From Circinella umbellata (lineage: Eukaryota > Mucoromycota > Mucoromycetes > Mucorales > Lichtheimiaceae): a stretch of 64,000 bases of DNA. The stretch is taken from the NCBI GenBank assembly GCA_025093555.1, contig JAIWNF010000069.1:62001-126000 (forward strand). Direction: 5' to 3'. Under the pieces are notes generated by a model. That model worked only from the letters and a program-made list of their open reading frames with translations. It made no database searches and had not been told where the DNA came from. Made by a program: the position numbers and the translations under genes. Positions 47,088 through 58,466 of this stretch are shown here, one piece after another. Numbering within the stretch: position 1 is the first letter of the stretch; the number at the start of each line of letters is the position of its first letter.

Positions 47088-47900
47088 CAGACACAGTCAT
47101 TGGGTTGAAGTCATATAATAGGAATCAAGGACCAGACCATCAGGCTTGAATAAACGGAGTAGCAAGAATTAACCGTATCTTAGACTATCACATCTTTTTT
47201 TAAAAAAAGCAACCCCATTAAAACTATTATGTACTACATTTGTAGTCCTATTAAATTCTTCTGAAACACTTTTTTTTTACTACGATCTGATTTATTTTGT
47301 TTTACAGTTTATTGTTTAAAAATAAAACCATTTATAATGCAGTAGCTTTTCATTATGTAATGTTCATTATGAGTAGAAAATAGATACATAGTAGATAATT
47401 ATGTTGATCGATAAATGATGTTATTAATTATAGATATGTAGTTGTATGATACACATTAGAATTAGCTTACTGGATCTGATATGCCTGGTACTAGCTTTAT
47501 TTGTTACCATCACCTATAGCACCACCGTCACCGAGAAATATCTTCATGTAAATATGATAAAAGAACGTTTTTTTTTTCGCATGATAATTAGTAGATGAGC
47601 ATAATTATGGAATACAATTATATTAACGTATTTACTAATACGTACTGAAGAACATAGTATAAAGCAAATATATAACAATAGCAAAATAAAGTAAAAGTTG
47701 ATAATGTCTTAATCATACGTATACCGCTTTCTAACAAATCTTATATACAAAAGATGGCTCTCAGTACAGTCTACTAGTGGCTACACTCATACTTGAAATT
47801 GTAAAGCATACATACAACACAAATGTATTATGCTCGCTTTATAGGTAGTAAACCATATCTTCCAAGTCAATGTAAAAACCAGATTACACCAGTACAAACG
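47088..47900. other. 3' flank of the microexon gene
   Basis: AT-rich with no repeat units of the array after 47073. No further gene seen. Confidence 0.5.
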
Positions 47901-48640
47901 TTAATGATTGGTGAAAATCGATATCATTAGAGACCATCCTTACAAAGCACAAGCACAAGAAGAAGCTGTGAAGCAATTAAAATGTATATTACACAAAATG
48001 GGTTACAAAAACATCTTACACGTAAGCTATTATGAACTTACAATAAAAAAGAAGTTACAGAAATTCATCCAGTATCGCGTTCTCAGGAGGAACTGTGCCA
48101 AGAAAACAGAGGAATGGCGTTTTGAGCTTGGAAGACAAAATACTAATTTTGACCAGTGGTGGTTTTTTTTATCGATAAAATAGGATTTGAAGTACGCTTC
48201 AAACAAATCTTTTAAATGATCCAAAAAAAAAGGCGTTGCGTACTCTTATCGTCTCACGATCGAGGCGTCAACATTTCTATTGCTCCTAGGAAAGAAATAA
48301 TTAACCTTTATGTAAAAAGCACCAGGCCATAACCGGTGGATCAAAAAAGAAAATAAAAGCTGAAGTTCAAAAACAATAAACACATCGTTGCAAAGGTTAA
48401 TATAAGAACTGAACATTTTTGTAAATTACGTATCAGCCTATCCGGGACTGTGGTGGTAGTGAATAATGAGAGGGTTCGTCACATAAACTTCTTGCGTAAA
48501 GAAACTATTGCGAAACGTGACTCATGAGTGTTTTATGTAACTCTATATTTATCATTTCTTAATCCAATTGAAGAGCTTTAATTAAAATAAAGGTTGATGT
48601 GAAACGAGAGCTTTTGATCAAACAAATTGTTTAACTCCCA
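47901..48640 (+). pseudogene. Decayed Tc1/mariner-type (DDE) transposase
   Basis: Frame-broken pieces appear in the order expected for this superfamily. An N-terminal helical part (47908-48183) runs into DQWWFFLSIK, which corresponds to the first catalytic Asp region (usually FIDE). RGVNISIAP and IINL follow at about 48261-48310. YVTLYLSFLNPIEEL is at about 48537-48580, the well-known region with the second catalytic Asp or Asn and Glu. Stops and frameshifts make it inactive. Terminal repeats were not found. It lies 0.8 kb downstream of the microexon array. Confidence 0.75.
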
Positions 48641-49974
48641 TCTGCTCATGAAGCTATAACTGTAAACTAAAGGGAATGAATTGCACATGCAAGACCTTTT
48701 TTTTCCTACCATGTGCACTTGAAAAGAAAATGTTGTAATGTTTATCACTATACCCTTTTTATAGTACAAACTTTTTTATTGTATTTTATAGCACCAAATG
48801 GGCTTTGTCCTAAAGGCAACTTTGTCGGCTTTTGTAGTACTTTGATTGAGATTACAAGAGAAAGTATACAAGACAAGATGAATTAACTAATGAAAGATAC
48901 TAAGCTAAATATTTGCGGGTAATTATAATAAAAAAAATACCCCTGTGGCACCCATACGAGTAGTAACGTGGAGTAGAGAGCAACTTGTTGATAGGAGATC
49001 AAGTAGACGCAGCGCGGAAAGAGAACAGTATCAACTCATAGAAAAGCGCTAAGAAATTGTCATTAAACTCTTATATGTGTTGTTAGTGTGGGAATGGAAT
49101 CTAGAACCATCGCGGGAAGGAAAGAAGCAGCTCAAAGAGCCAACTCTTTCGAGGGGGACTAGCCCCTATACCCTTTTTGTATCTATCTTGATTCAATCAA
49201 TTTATATTTATTACCAAAGAAGTAAAGTGTTATATAAAAACAAAGTGGTAAAATGTTGTAAACCGCCGAATTACTAGTTACCATGCGACATGATACCAAT
49301 AACCAAAGGTAATTAATCAGGTTGAAAAGCCTGCATTAAATTGTTTATAGTTTTACATCAATTCTTACTGTTGAACTTCACATAACACGAGTGCCCTACT
49401 ATTTGGTACGTAGTAAGACAAAAAAAAAACTAGATTACCCAGCTGACATAGTACCCTTCAAATTGCTTGTTTTGAGACCTCCTTAAAAAGAATTACTGCT
49501 GCTGCTTTATTCTATCACCCTAACTTTATCATTCTAAAAAAAAGTCAATGAACAACTCCAACAACTTGCTTGTGTACGAGAAACGTCCAGCTTTATATTT
49601 AGGACTTTTAAAAGGGTACTTAATAATGATTCTTCAACAAGGATTTTATGATGAAAAAAAAATTCGTGAGGAGGAGGAATAATAATGGGTTGGAAAGACG
49701 TCAATTATGTTTTGGAGGTGGATGTTGAAGGCTATAGGGCCGAACATCGCAACAGATTCTCAAATCAAAAGTTAGTTGTCTTAAGAAATTTGACATATAA
49801 TTTAGGTCACTATTGTAAATTAATGAGAACAGACATCCCCAAACGAATATGTGTGGGGAGGCGGCGGTGGGGGCTAGTGGAGTTGTTAGGGAGAGTAAAA
49901 AAAAAAGAGGCGTAAAATAATACGTAACACGCAAAAAAAAAAATTGAAAAAAAAAAATGAATCTCTTTTTTACC

Positions 49975-50006
<32 letters not shown>

Positions 50007-51213
50007 TACAAATGAAATAAGAAAAAATCAAAGCAAATTATAAATTTAGTTGATGATTTAATAATTAATGGTACGTATCATAAAAATTGCATATTTAGTT
50101 TACATTTGTATATCTTATTACTTATACAACATGGTATATAGATTGTTATTTGTGAAGTATTGAGAGTGTGTTGTATTTAGCTGTTTTTTTTTACTGACCG
50201 ATCCCAACTCAAAATTTTATCTCATTCTCAATTGGCATCTTTTTTTTTTCGTTATTAGATTTATACAAATATGTAAGAGTGATATTTGACATGATAGGCC
50301 GTTCTACTTTCATATACCCAGATATGTTATATGGATTTTGTAAATAAATTATGCTGAGCGATTAGATATTCGTAAATTACGTTTTTCTTATCAAGTTATC
50401 AAAGAAGAGGCGTCTCTCAATGATTCAGTAAAAGTGATCAACAACAACAAAGCATTTTCTCCCCTATTGGTAATTTCTTATACTTACCTATTATTTCTCC
50501 TAGAATGATGGATATTCATAAAATGGCAAATAGAAGCTTTTATCTATCTAATAGAAACTAATGTTTTTTCATCTTCTTTTTATTGTCAACTCTTTATATT
50601 TTGTTCTCGCCCCACTCTCCTTCTCAACCTCCCTCCCCACCCCCACCCCCGGATAATTTCGTCATTTATATACAAATGTGGTCTTATGGAAGTTAGTAAT
50701 AATATCTATATAAATAATTATAAAAAACCTACTAACGGCTTACATTATCTATATACGAAAAAATCATAGGTGTATTTTGGAGAGGTAAGTTGACTGACTA
50801 TTGATCTCTATTAGGTTTTCTTTTAATATCGATCAAAGTCTACATATCCATCTTGGTTTTAGAATAGTATAACATTTTATCATCCGAATACATTGTTCCC
50901 TGTTATCGAGCAAAAAAAAAAACCAGGAAAACGCCAAAGAAAAAAAAAAGGGTTTCCCATGTATAAAAACATGGCCAAGATCTTGCAAAGCGCACTCCAT
51001 AGTAACAGGATTATGAAAAAAAAATTAAACTTTTTGAACACTTCTCCTTCTCCAACACTTTCTCCTATACTACATTTCTTTTAGCTTAAATAATATTTTG
51101 CCTCCCCAAGAAAACGTTTTTGTTTTTTAGCTTTAGTTTCTCTCGTCTTTCAACAAAACTATTCTTTTCATATTTCAAATATAACAAGATAACTCTTTTT
51201 TTTTTCATTCATC
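48641..51213. other. Intergenic region, no supported gene
   Basis: A short TA microsatellite lies at 49980-50006. A 76-codon frame at 49685-49915 has no recognisable domain. 48960-49320 has a composition unlike its surroundings and may be a solo LTR, but I could not find both ends. Confidence 0.4.
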
Positions 51214-52259
51214 ATGTATTATTATTTTGAATGGTTATTGAAACAACAACATCGTACAAAATGTTTTGTTGTAGTCATTACAATATTAACCATTATTATT
51301 ATGATGGTCACAACAAAATGGAAATGGTTAACAAGAACAAGAACAATAAAAAAGAATTCTTGGTTACAAGATCGTTTTCTTTTTTTATCTTCTTATAAAA
51401 ATGCCATTTTTAAGAATGGTAAACAAGAAGATGAAGAAGAGCAACAACAACAACAACAACAAATTGAAGATGAAAATTCACCTTTACTTGCAATAAAAAC
51501 AATAGCAACAACAGAAACTAAAATGGAAGCTACTCCATTGTTACTGATCCCATTATCAGAAAAAGAAATTGATATGAAAGAGGATGAAATTGAAGATGAA
51601 AGTGGATTAATATTAGCATCTCCTTCGTCTTTTAAGAAGAACACTGATAATCAAATCAGAATGGTAATGGTTAAACAAGCTAAAAAAACATCTACTACTT
51701 ATGGGTCAAGTAAGTATTATGCTTTTCTATTTTTTTTTTTTGTAAGATCACACATATTAAATTTTGTATAATTAACAAAATAAATCTTTTTTTTTTTTTA
51801 GTTGGAGATGTAGATCATTCATATTTACTGTCACAAAAACAAAAAAGACAAGAAGAAAAATTATTATCTTATTATTTTATATATAATGATAGTCATCAAA
51901 GTGATAATCATTCTAACAACCCGTTCAACTATAATAATAATACAAGCTTTACTATTCCAAGAGGACCTTTGTTGATAGTAAAAGAGAATAATAATAACCC
52001 CTATTATTATCAACAACAACAGCAGCAGCAGCAGCAGCAAAATCGTCGTCATGATGATAAAAAGAATCAACAATTACAACATAAAAGGCAACATCCACTT
52101 GCAATAGGTTTATTTCGTAATAATCGATTCTGTGGAAATAATAATAGTAATAATGTCATGGTGATTACCACGGCAACTAGTTCATTATTACCTACCATGG
52201 CAACAACACTAGGAATGAAAAAACCATCCTCTTATTCATTATATTATAAATATAATTAA
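51214..52259 (+). CDS. Hypothetical membrane protein with poly-Q tracts, 317 aa
   Basis: Two exons (51214-51709, 51802-52259) join in phase 1 to give 317 aa. A single membrane segment lies near residues 17-36 (CFVVVITILTIIIMMV) after a short cytosolic-type N-terminus and is followed by a basic WKWLTRTRTIKK stretch. The remainder is low in complexity: a Glu- and Gln-rich run (DEEEQQQQQQQ), an acidic region, Asn-rich stretches and a second Gln run. I see no known domain. It lies 1 kb upstream of the trehalose gene on the same strand. It may be a real but fast-evolving protein. I do not recognise it. Confidence 0.6.
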
Positions 52260-53267
52260 AACAATTATAATAATAATAATTATATATTTTTATTTTATAT
52301 TTTTATTTTGATCTGGTCCTTTGTTATTTTTGGCACGGGAACAAGAAAATCCTGTGATAAGGAAAAATAAAATGAGCTTAAAAGGATGGGTGGGAAAAGA
52401 TCGATATGCCATACTTGGTATTGTTGAGAGAAGAAAAAAAAAGTGAAAGAGAGAGAGAGAGCTCCGCAAAAAAAAAAAATTGACAGGAATTAAAGATGTG
52501 TATATTATAGTGCAACAGAAGATAAGGAATACAAGGTTTTATGGTTCTTTTTTCGGAAAAGATATAACTTTCTTTTTTTTTTGACTCCTCCTTGTTACCA
52601 ATAACCGCCACATGATCATATTCATCTTTTAATTGTCACGCGCATTATATATCTACAATGGGGGAGTGCAAAAATAAAAATAAATGTTCCTGAGTTTTCA
52701 CAAAAAAAGGTACCTGTTCCGTTTCTGTTTTTTTCTTTTTGGTTCAGATAATATAATAGATTATTACAATGAAAATAAGAATCCTTATATATAATTGAAT
52801 TCTATGTTATCTTCATGTGTGATAAGATAATTCACCAAACACGTAACTATATTCATTTACACAAGACGTGCTACATACCTTCTTTTTTCTTGGTGGCCCC
52901 TCTCCCCCCCGGACAAAAACTAATTTTGTCCGACAGAAAAAAAAAGGTTCAAGAGGGTTTTCCACCGTCAACGTCTTCCCGTTGTTCGGGAGATAAAATA
53001 AAAAAAAAGAAGGGAATCTTTTTTTTTTCATTTCCTTCTTTTTTTCTGATCCTATAAAAAAGAGCAAAAAGAAGGAACGATAAAATAAAAATAAAAAAAA
53101 AGAGAAGATCATCGAAATTTCATCTGGTTCGATTTTTTATATAACAAAGCAACATCTCTCCTTTTTTTTCATATATATTCCTTCTTTTTTCTTTATCATC
53201 ACTTGGATAAACCTCCTTTCAAGCAAATCCCACTGTCCAACCCCCATAAGAATTGATATACAACATC
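52260..53267. promoter_or_regulatory. Upstream region of the trehalose gene
   Basis: AT-rich, with T/C-rich tracts just before the ATG (53155-53230). Two CCCC motifs, possible stress-response elements in fungi, lie near 52904 and 53240; that role is inferred only. Confidence 0.3.
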
Positions 53268-55463
53268 ATGACGTTAAATGATTTATTAACAGCAGAAAAT
53301 GTGGCCCAATATTTACCATTATCAGGTCATTTACCTAGTATACCAGGTCGTATTATTAATGTGACTCATCAAATACCTTATAATATAATCCGTTCACCAC
53401 CTACCATGACACCTATTGATAATTATGAGACGCATACCCAACAACAAGAAGAACAACAACAACCCGAACCCTCAGAACAAACAACAAAGAACAATCCACC
53501 TACTCCACCTTATTCACCTTACAATTCATCCTTTGAATCCACCACAGATGAAGAAGAACGTGAAAGTATTGATTTATTTAAAAAAATGCATCAACATTCT
53601 TATCAAAAAAGATCCACTTCTGCTTCTACTACTACTTCTTATCCATCAGGAGCACCTATTTCAAAAGTAGCCCGTCATCATCGACGTCAAGGTACTTTAC
53701 GTGTTAAATTTCATGCAGCTGATTGGACTGTCGTTCAAGGTCGTGGTCATGGTGCATTATATGCTGGTTTACAAAGTTTAAGTCAACACTGGGAAACAAT
53801 TCATATTGGTTGGACGGGTCCTATTCGTGTTTCTCAATCTCATTCTAAAAACAACAACACGAATAATAGCAATGGCAATAATACAAAGACAACTATTTCT
53901 TCAGAATCGATTGAATTAAAGGATAAACAAAAATTAGAAGGATTATTATGGGAAACAGGAAGAATTGTACCTATTTTTTTAGATGATAAGGTATCGAATG
54001 GTCATTATGATGGATATTGTAAAGAAGGTATAAAAAATAAAAAGGGGGAGGGAGATGAAAATAGTAAAGATAAATTAAAAATGGATTTTTGATTTTTTTT
54101 TTCCCGCTTTTATAGTTCTTTGGCCATTGTTTCATTATTTAGTATGGACAAATGCTACTGATGGAAGAAATGAAAAACAATATTGGGAAGATTATGTATT
54201 TGTCAATCAACAATTTGCAAATACAATTATTTCCCACTATAAAAAAGGCGATATTAGTAAGTTTTTTTTTGGAGGGGGGAAATAACGGATTATATATATA
54301 TAGAATAATAATAATATTATTTTTTTTGCAGTTTGCATCCAGGATTATCATCTCCTATTGGTTCCAGAGATGGTTCGTGCACAAATACCAGATGCCGCTA
54401 TCGGTATTTTTATCCATGCAACATTTCCAAGTTCAGAGATTTTCCGTTGTTTAGCAGGTAAGAAAAAAAAAACTATGCACGGGATATTCTTTTTTCATTC
54501 TGATTATTTTGTTTTTTTTTTTCTCTTCCCATTATTGTAGCACGAAATGAAATTTTAAAAGGAATGGCTAGTGCCGATCTGGTGGGATTTCAGGTAAAAA
54601 AAAAAAAAAAGATGTAGCTTGTACTACGTACATCTCCAACCAAACTATGCTACATGGAACCAAATTCACTTAAACAAAATATATAAAATATATTTATTAT
54701 AGACTTATTCTTATGCACGTCATTTTATATCATCATGTACACGTGTTCTCGGATATGAAAGTACATTAGTAGGTGTAAATGCCAATGCGCATCAAGTCTC
54801 TGTAGGTACTTTTCCTATCGGAATTGATATTGATCGGGTCAATCGGTTCCGAAAACAACCAGGTGTTCAACCCAAAATGGATGCTATTCGATCCATGTAT
54901 ACTGATAAAAAAATTATTATTGGTCGGGATAAATTGGATCAAACCAAAGGTGTTTTACAAAAATTACGTGCCTTTGAACAATTTTTACATGATTATCCTG
55001 AATGGCGTAATCAAGTCGTCTTAATTCAAGTCACTACACCTACCACCAGTGGGAATTATAGATTATTGGAAACAAAAGTATCGGAATTAGTCAGTCAAAT
55101 TAATGGCATGTATGGTTCACTTGAATTTACACCTGTTCATCATTATCATCAAGATATCGATCGTGATGAATATTATGCTTTGTTATCAGCAGCTGATGTT
55201 GGATTAATTACAAGTGTACGTGATGGTATGAATACAACTTCTTTTGAATTTATTATTTGTCAACATGAAGAACGTCACAGTCCATTGATTTTATCCGAGT
55301 TTACTGGAACGGCTGGATCACTAAGTGCTGCATTAATGGTCAATCCATGGGATTCAGTGGGTGTTGCCAAGGCAATTAAGGAAGCACTTGTGATGACACC
55401 AGAAGAAAAATTGACTCGACATATGGTAAGTTTTTTTTTATGAATCCCGGTTTAAATGGGGTG

Positions 55464-55516
<53 letters not shown>

Positions 55517-56624
55517 AAATATTCTAACTTTTTGATATTATAGCAATTATATAATCATGTCACAGCACATACAGCAAGTTTTTGGGCTCAATCCTTTGTT
55601 AAACAACTTGTTAGTAGTACTGAAAAAAGATCATTACAATCTCATGCTACACCTGCTCTTGACTTGAATTTATTATTGGATACTTTTAAAAAATCTAAAA
55701 AAAGACTCATGTTCTTTGATTATGATGTAAGTGATTGTATATTGGCATTGCTTCTTTTCAAAAACAATGAGGAGAATAATAATAATAATAATCATATTTT
55801 GGTTATTTTTTTTAGGGAACATTAACACCTATTGTATCAGTACCATCGGATGCTCGACCTTCTAAAGAAATGTTAAAATATTTACAAACTTTGTGTGACG
55901 ATCCACAAAATGAAGTTTGGGTTATCTCAGGACGAGATCAACAAACATTAGATGATTGGCTTGGTAGTACAATTAATAATATTGGTTTTAGTGCAGAACA
56001 TGGATGTTTCTTAAAAGCTGCCAATGCCACTCAATGGACCAATATGTTGGATGATGTGAATATGAATTGGAAACATGATGTCACTGAAATCTTTGAATAT
56101 TATACTGAAAGAACACAAGGTAGTTTTATTGAATTCAAGAAATCATCTATTACTTGGCATTATCGTATGGCTGATGCAGAATATGGGTTAGTTTATCATT
56201 ATTTATGTTTAGATATCTTTTTTTTTTTTTGGAAAACTAACAAAAAAAAATACCTCTTCTTTATAGTGCTTTCCAAGCCAAAGAATGTCAAAATCATTTA
56301 GAAAATGCTCTTGTGTCTAAATTACCTATTGAAATTCTTATTGGTAAAAAGAATATTGAAGTAAGACCTGCATCTATCAACAAAGGTGAAATAGTAAAAC
56401 GTATTTTAGCACAACATGCCAATGCAGATTTTATTATATGTGCTGGTGATGACAAGACAGATGAGGATATGTTCAGAACATTAAGTACAGCAAGATTAGC
56501 TCATACAAACTCATTATATTCTATTACTGTTGGACCAGCAGAAAAGAAAACAATGGCTAATTGGCATGTTAAAACAAGTCATGATTTAATTCATGTATTA
56601 GGACAAATGGCTTCTATGAAATAA
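53268..56624 (+). CDS. Trehalose-6-phosphate synthase/phosphatase (TPS2-like)
   Basis: Two-domain enzyme of trehalose synthesis in the cytosol. Eight exons (53268-54027, 54116-54256, 54332-54457, 54541-54593, 54703-55425, 55544-55726, 55816-56186, 56267-56624) give 904 aa. After a low-complexity Gln/Pro/Ser-rich segment, the glycosyltransferase-20 domain shows VLWPLFHY, IQDYHLLLVPEM, FIHATFPSSEIFRCL, GRDKLDQTKG (the Arg/Lys pair that contacts the donor) and SVRDGMNTTSFEF. The C-terminal HAD phosphatase domain has FFDYDGTLTPIVS (nucleophile Asp), VISGRDQQ and GDDKTDEDMF, so phosphatase activity is expected. Whether the synthase half is active is open, since many fungal Tps2/Tps3 proteins keep it as a regulatory domain. 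The start is the ATG at 53268. One intron holds a (CT)n run. Confidence 0.93.
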
Positions 56625-56699
56625 TAGAGTAGTTTTCTTTTTTCTTTTTTTTTTGTACATAATTCTTTATTATTATCATTATTATTATTATTAAAATGT

Positions 56700-57534
56700 T
56701 CATTTAGTGGTTCCATTAGGTTGTTGTTCTTTTTCATCATCTTCAGCTTGTTGTTGTTGTTGTTGAGGAGATGGAACAAATACTGATTCTAAATGACGTA
56801 ACGCAGCTTGTTGTATATCATTTAATTCATTTTCATCACTTGGATCAGCAAAAAAATCATTTTCTTCTTCTAATGCTTTTTGTTCAGCTAAGAAATCTTC
56901 ATCTGGATGAAGTGCTGCGCATGTTGACATGGCCATATAAATGGCTTCCACTAATCATCATAATAATAATATATTTAAGTATATATATAAATCATCCATT
57001 CCCCCCCCCCTTCTTTCCCAATTTTTCTTTTTTAAAACAGAAACTTACAAGAACCAGGATCTTGTGGCATAAATTTAAGTTCTGTTACAATATCTTCTTC
57101 ATCTTCAGGTAATTGTTGATTAGGAAAAAATCGACCTTGTTCAAGTTGACAATAAATACTAGGTCGACCTTCTTGACGTGAAATAGCATGAATAATAATA
57201 TCTGGATATTCTACTGCAATACCTGAACCAGCCAATGCCGAATAAAAATAAACTTGACTAATAAATTATAAAGAGTGAATTTAATGATTCTATAATAATG
57301 GTTGAAGGAAAAACTTTCCAAAAAGAAAAAAAAAACGTGTTTTGATTCTTTTTTCGAAAATTAAGAAAAAATATACTATATATCGTTTTACCTTTCACAA
57401 ACGTTTAAATCACCTTGAATAGTACCTTCAGCACCTGATAATGGAGGTAAAATTTGTAAATCTACATTACGTTGTGTATGTCGTACATTTTGATCAGAAA
57501 GATCAGGTGGTGAATTAAGTAAAGTTACTGTCAT
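56700..57534 (-). CDS. CLNS1A: pICln (methylosome subunit, Sm-protein chaperone)
   Basis: pICln binds Sm proteins and presents them to the PRMT5 methylosome and SMN-type assembly, before snRNP formation. Three exons (57392-57534, 57049-57257, 56700-56950) splice to 200 aa. The PH-like fold region shows DLNVCESQVYFYSALAGSGI, EYPDIIIHAISRQEGRPSIY and a strand ending ELKFMPQDPGS. An acidic tail follows (DFFADPSDENELND), then a Gln-rich C-terminus. Length and order agree with fungal pICln/Lot5 proteins. It is convergent with the trehalose gene, with only about 75 bp between stops. Because this window has an extreme splicing substrate, the presence of an snRNP factor is noted, but linkage is probably chance. 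Confidence 0.85.
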
Positions 57535-57885
57535 TTTAGAATGGAAAGAAACGAAAAAAAAAACGCGGGTTCCTTTAACATTGAATAATTCCTTTTAAAC
57601 CCAAAAAAAAAACACCGCCTGCATTCTGGGCTTACATATGAGGCAAAACACAAAAAAAAAATTTAATAAATGATAAAAATTACAAAAAAAAGAGGGGATA
57701 AAATGCAAATTATAAAAAGATTTTTAAGATTGAAAGAATTATGTACTGAGGGAAGGTTGAGGTTGACGATGGTGTAAAGTTTGTATGTTGTTGTTGTTGT
57801 TGTTGTTGTTTTTTAAGGGAAAAAAATATTAGAAACAAAAAAAGAAATGTCAAAATGCAATTAAAGTAAAAGAAAATTTTTCTTT
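57535..57885. other. Short intergenic region with GTT repeat
   Basis: It lies between the start of pICln and the stop of the next gene. A (GTT)n run is at 57788-57811. No gene seen. Confidence 0.6.
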
Positions 57886-58271
57886 TTACAAAAGTTTCTT
57901 TAATGACTTTGGCTTATTCGCTTTCTTAGCTTTCTTTTTAGCTAATTTACGAGCTACTTTTTTATTACGTGCACCACTCGTTGAAATCTTTTTAGTTTCA
58001 TCCGTTGTATCCATGGAAACGGTTTCTGATTGTTCTTCTTCCATATGATTTCCAATTTTTGGTTTTTCTGCTGCTTTTGCTTGTGCTTCTGCTAATCGTG
58101 CAAGTCGGGAATCTTCAACTGGTTTGAATACATTTTCTCGCTTGATAGCTACATTTAAATAATAGAGTTAATGTTTAATGTTTTTTACTTGATTGAATGA
58201 AAACAAAACTCCCATTTTCTATATTTACCTCGAAATCTCTTTTTGCCTTGTGATCTTAAACTGCGTGCCAT
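57886..58271 (-). CDS. Small basic DUF2423-like protein (LLPH family)
   Basis: Two exons (58229-58271, 57886-58148) give 101 aa. The N-terminus MARSLRSQGKKRFR, followed by AIKRENVFKPVEDSRLARLA, is the signature of the DUF2423/LLPH family, whose yeast member YBL028C is linked to ribosome biogenesis in the nucleolus. The C-terminus is rich in Lys and Arg (KKVARKLAKKKAKKANKPKS), fitting a nucleolar RNA-binding protein. Family members are of similar size. It is co-oriented with pICln and SEC24 on minus. The first exon was too short to stand alone, and the intron placement is supported by the restored frame. Confidence 0.8.
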
Positions 58272-58466
58272 TATATTTTTTTTTGGTTTTGTTACTGAAA
58301 GAAAAAAAAAAAGAAAAATAAAATTTTATTTCTAAAAACAGTTATGAGCGGGCTCTATTTGATTTGACAACCGCTTAAAAAAAAAGGCTGCATTATTTGT
58401 ATTGTGACATGCAAATCAATCCAATGGCAGATCAAGTCATTTCATTTTTTATTAATTTTTTTTGAG

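Noticed and set aside
48960..49320. Possible solo LTR
   Set aside because: Composition and a TATATT-type stretch are suggestive, but I found neither a second copy nor a target duplication.
49685..49915. 76-codon plus frame
   Set aside because: No recognisable domain and the C-terminal part is a low-complexity basic run; not enough to call.
51864..52073. Leu/Ile-rich minus frame
   Set aside because: It is the complement of the Gln- and Asn-rich exon of the 317-aa membrane protein gene.
52815..53112. Frames on both strands upstream of the trehalose gene
   Set aside because: Phe/Lys-rich readings of homopolymer tracts in the promoter region.
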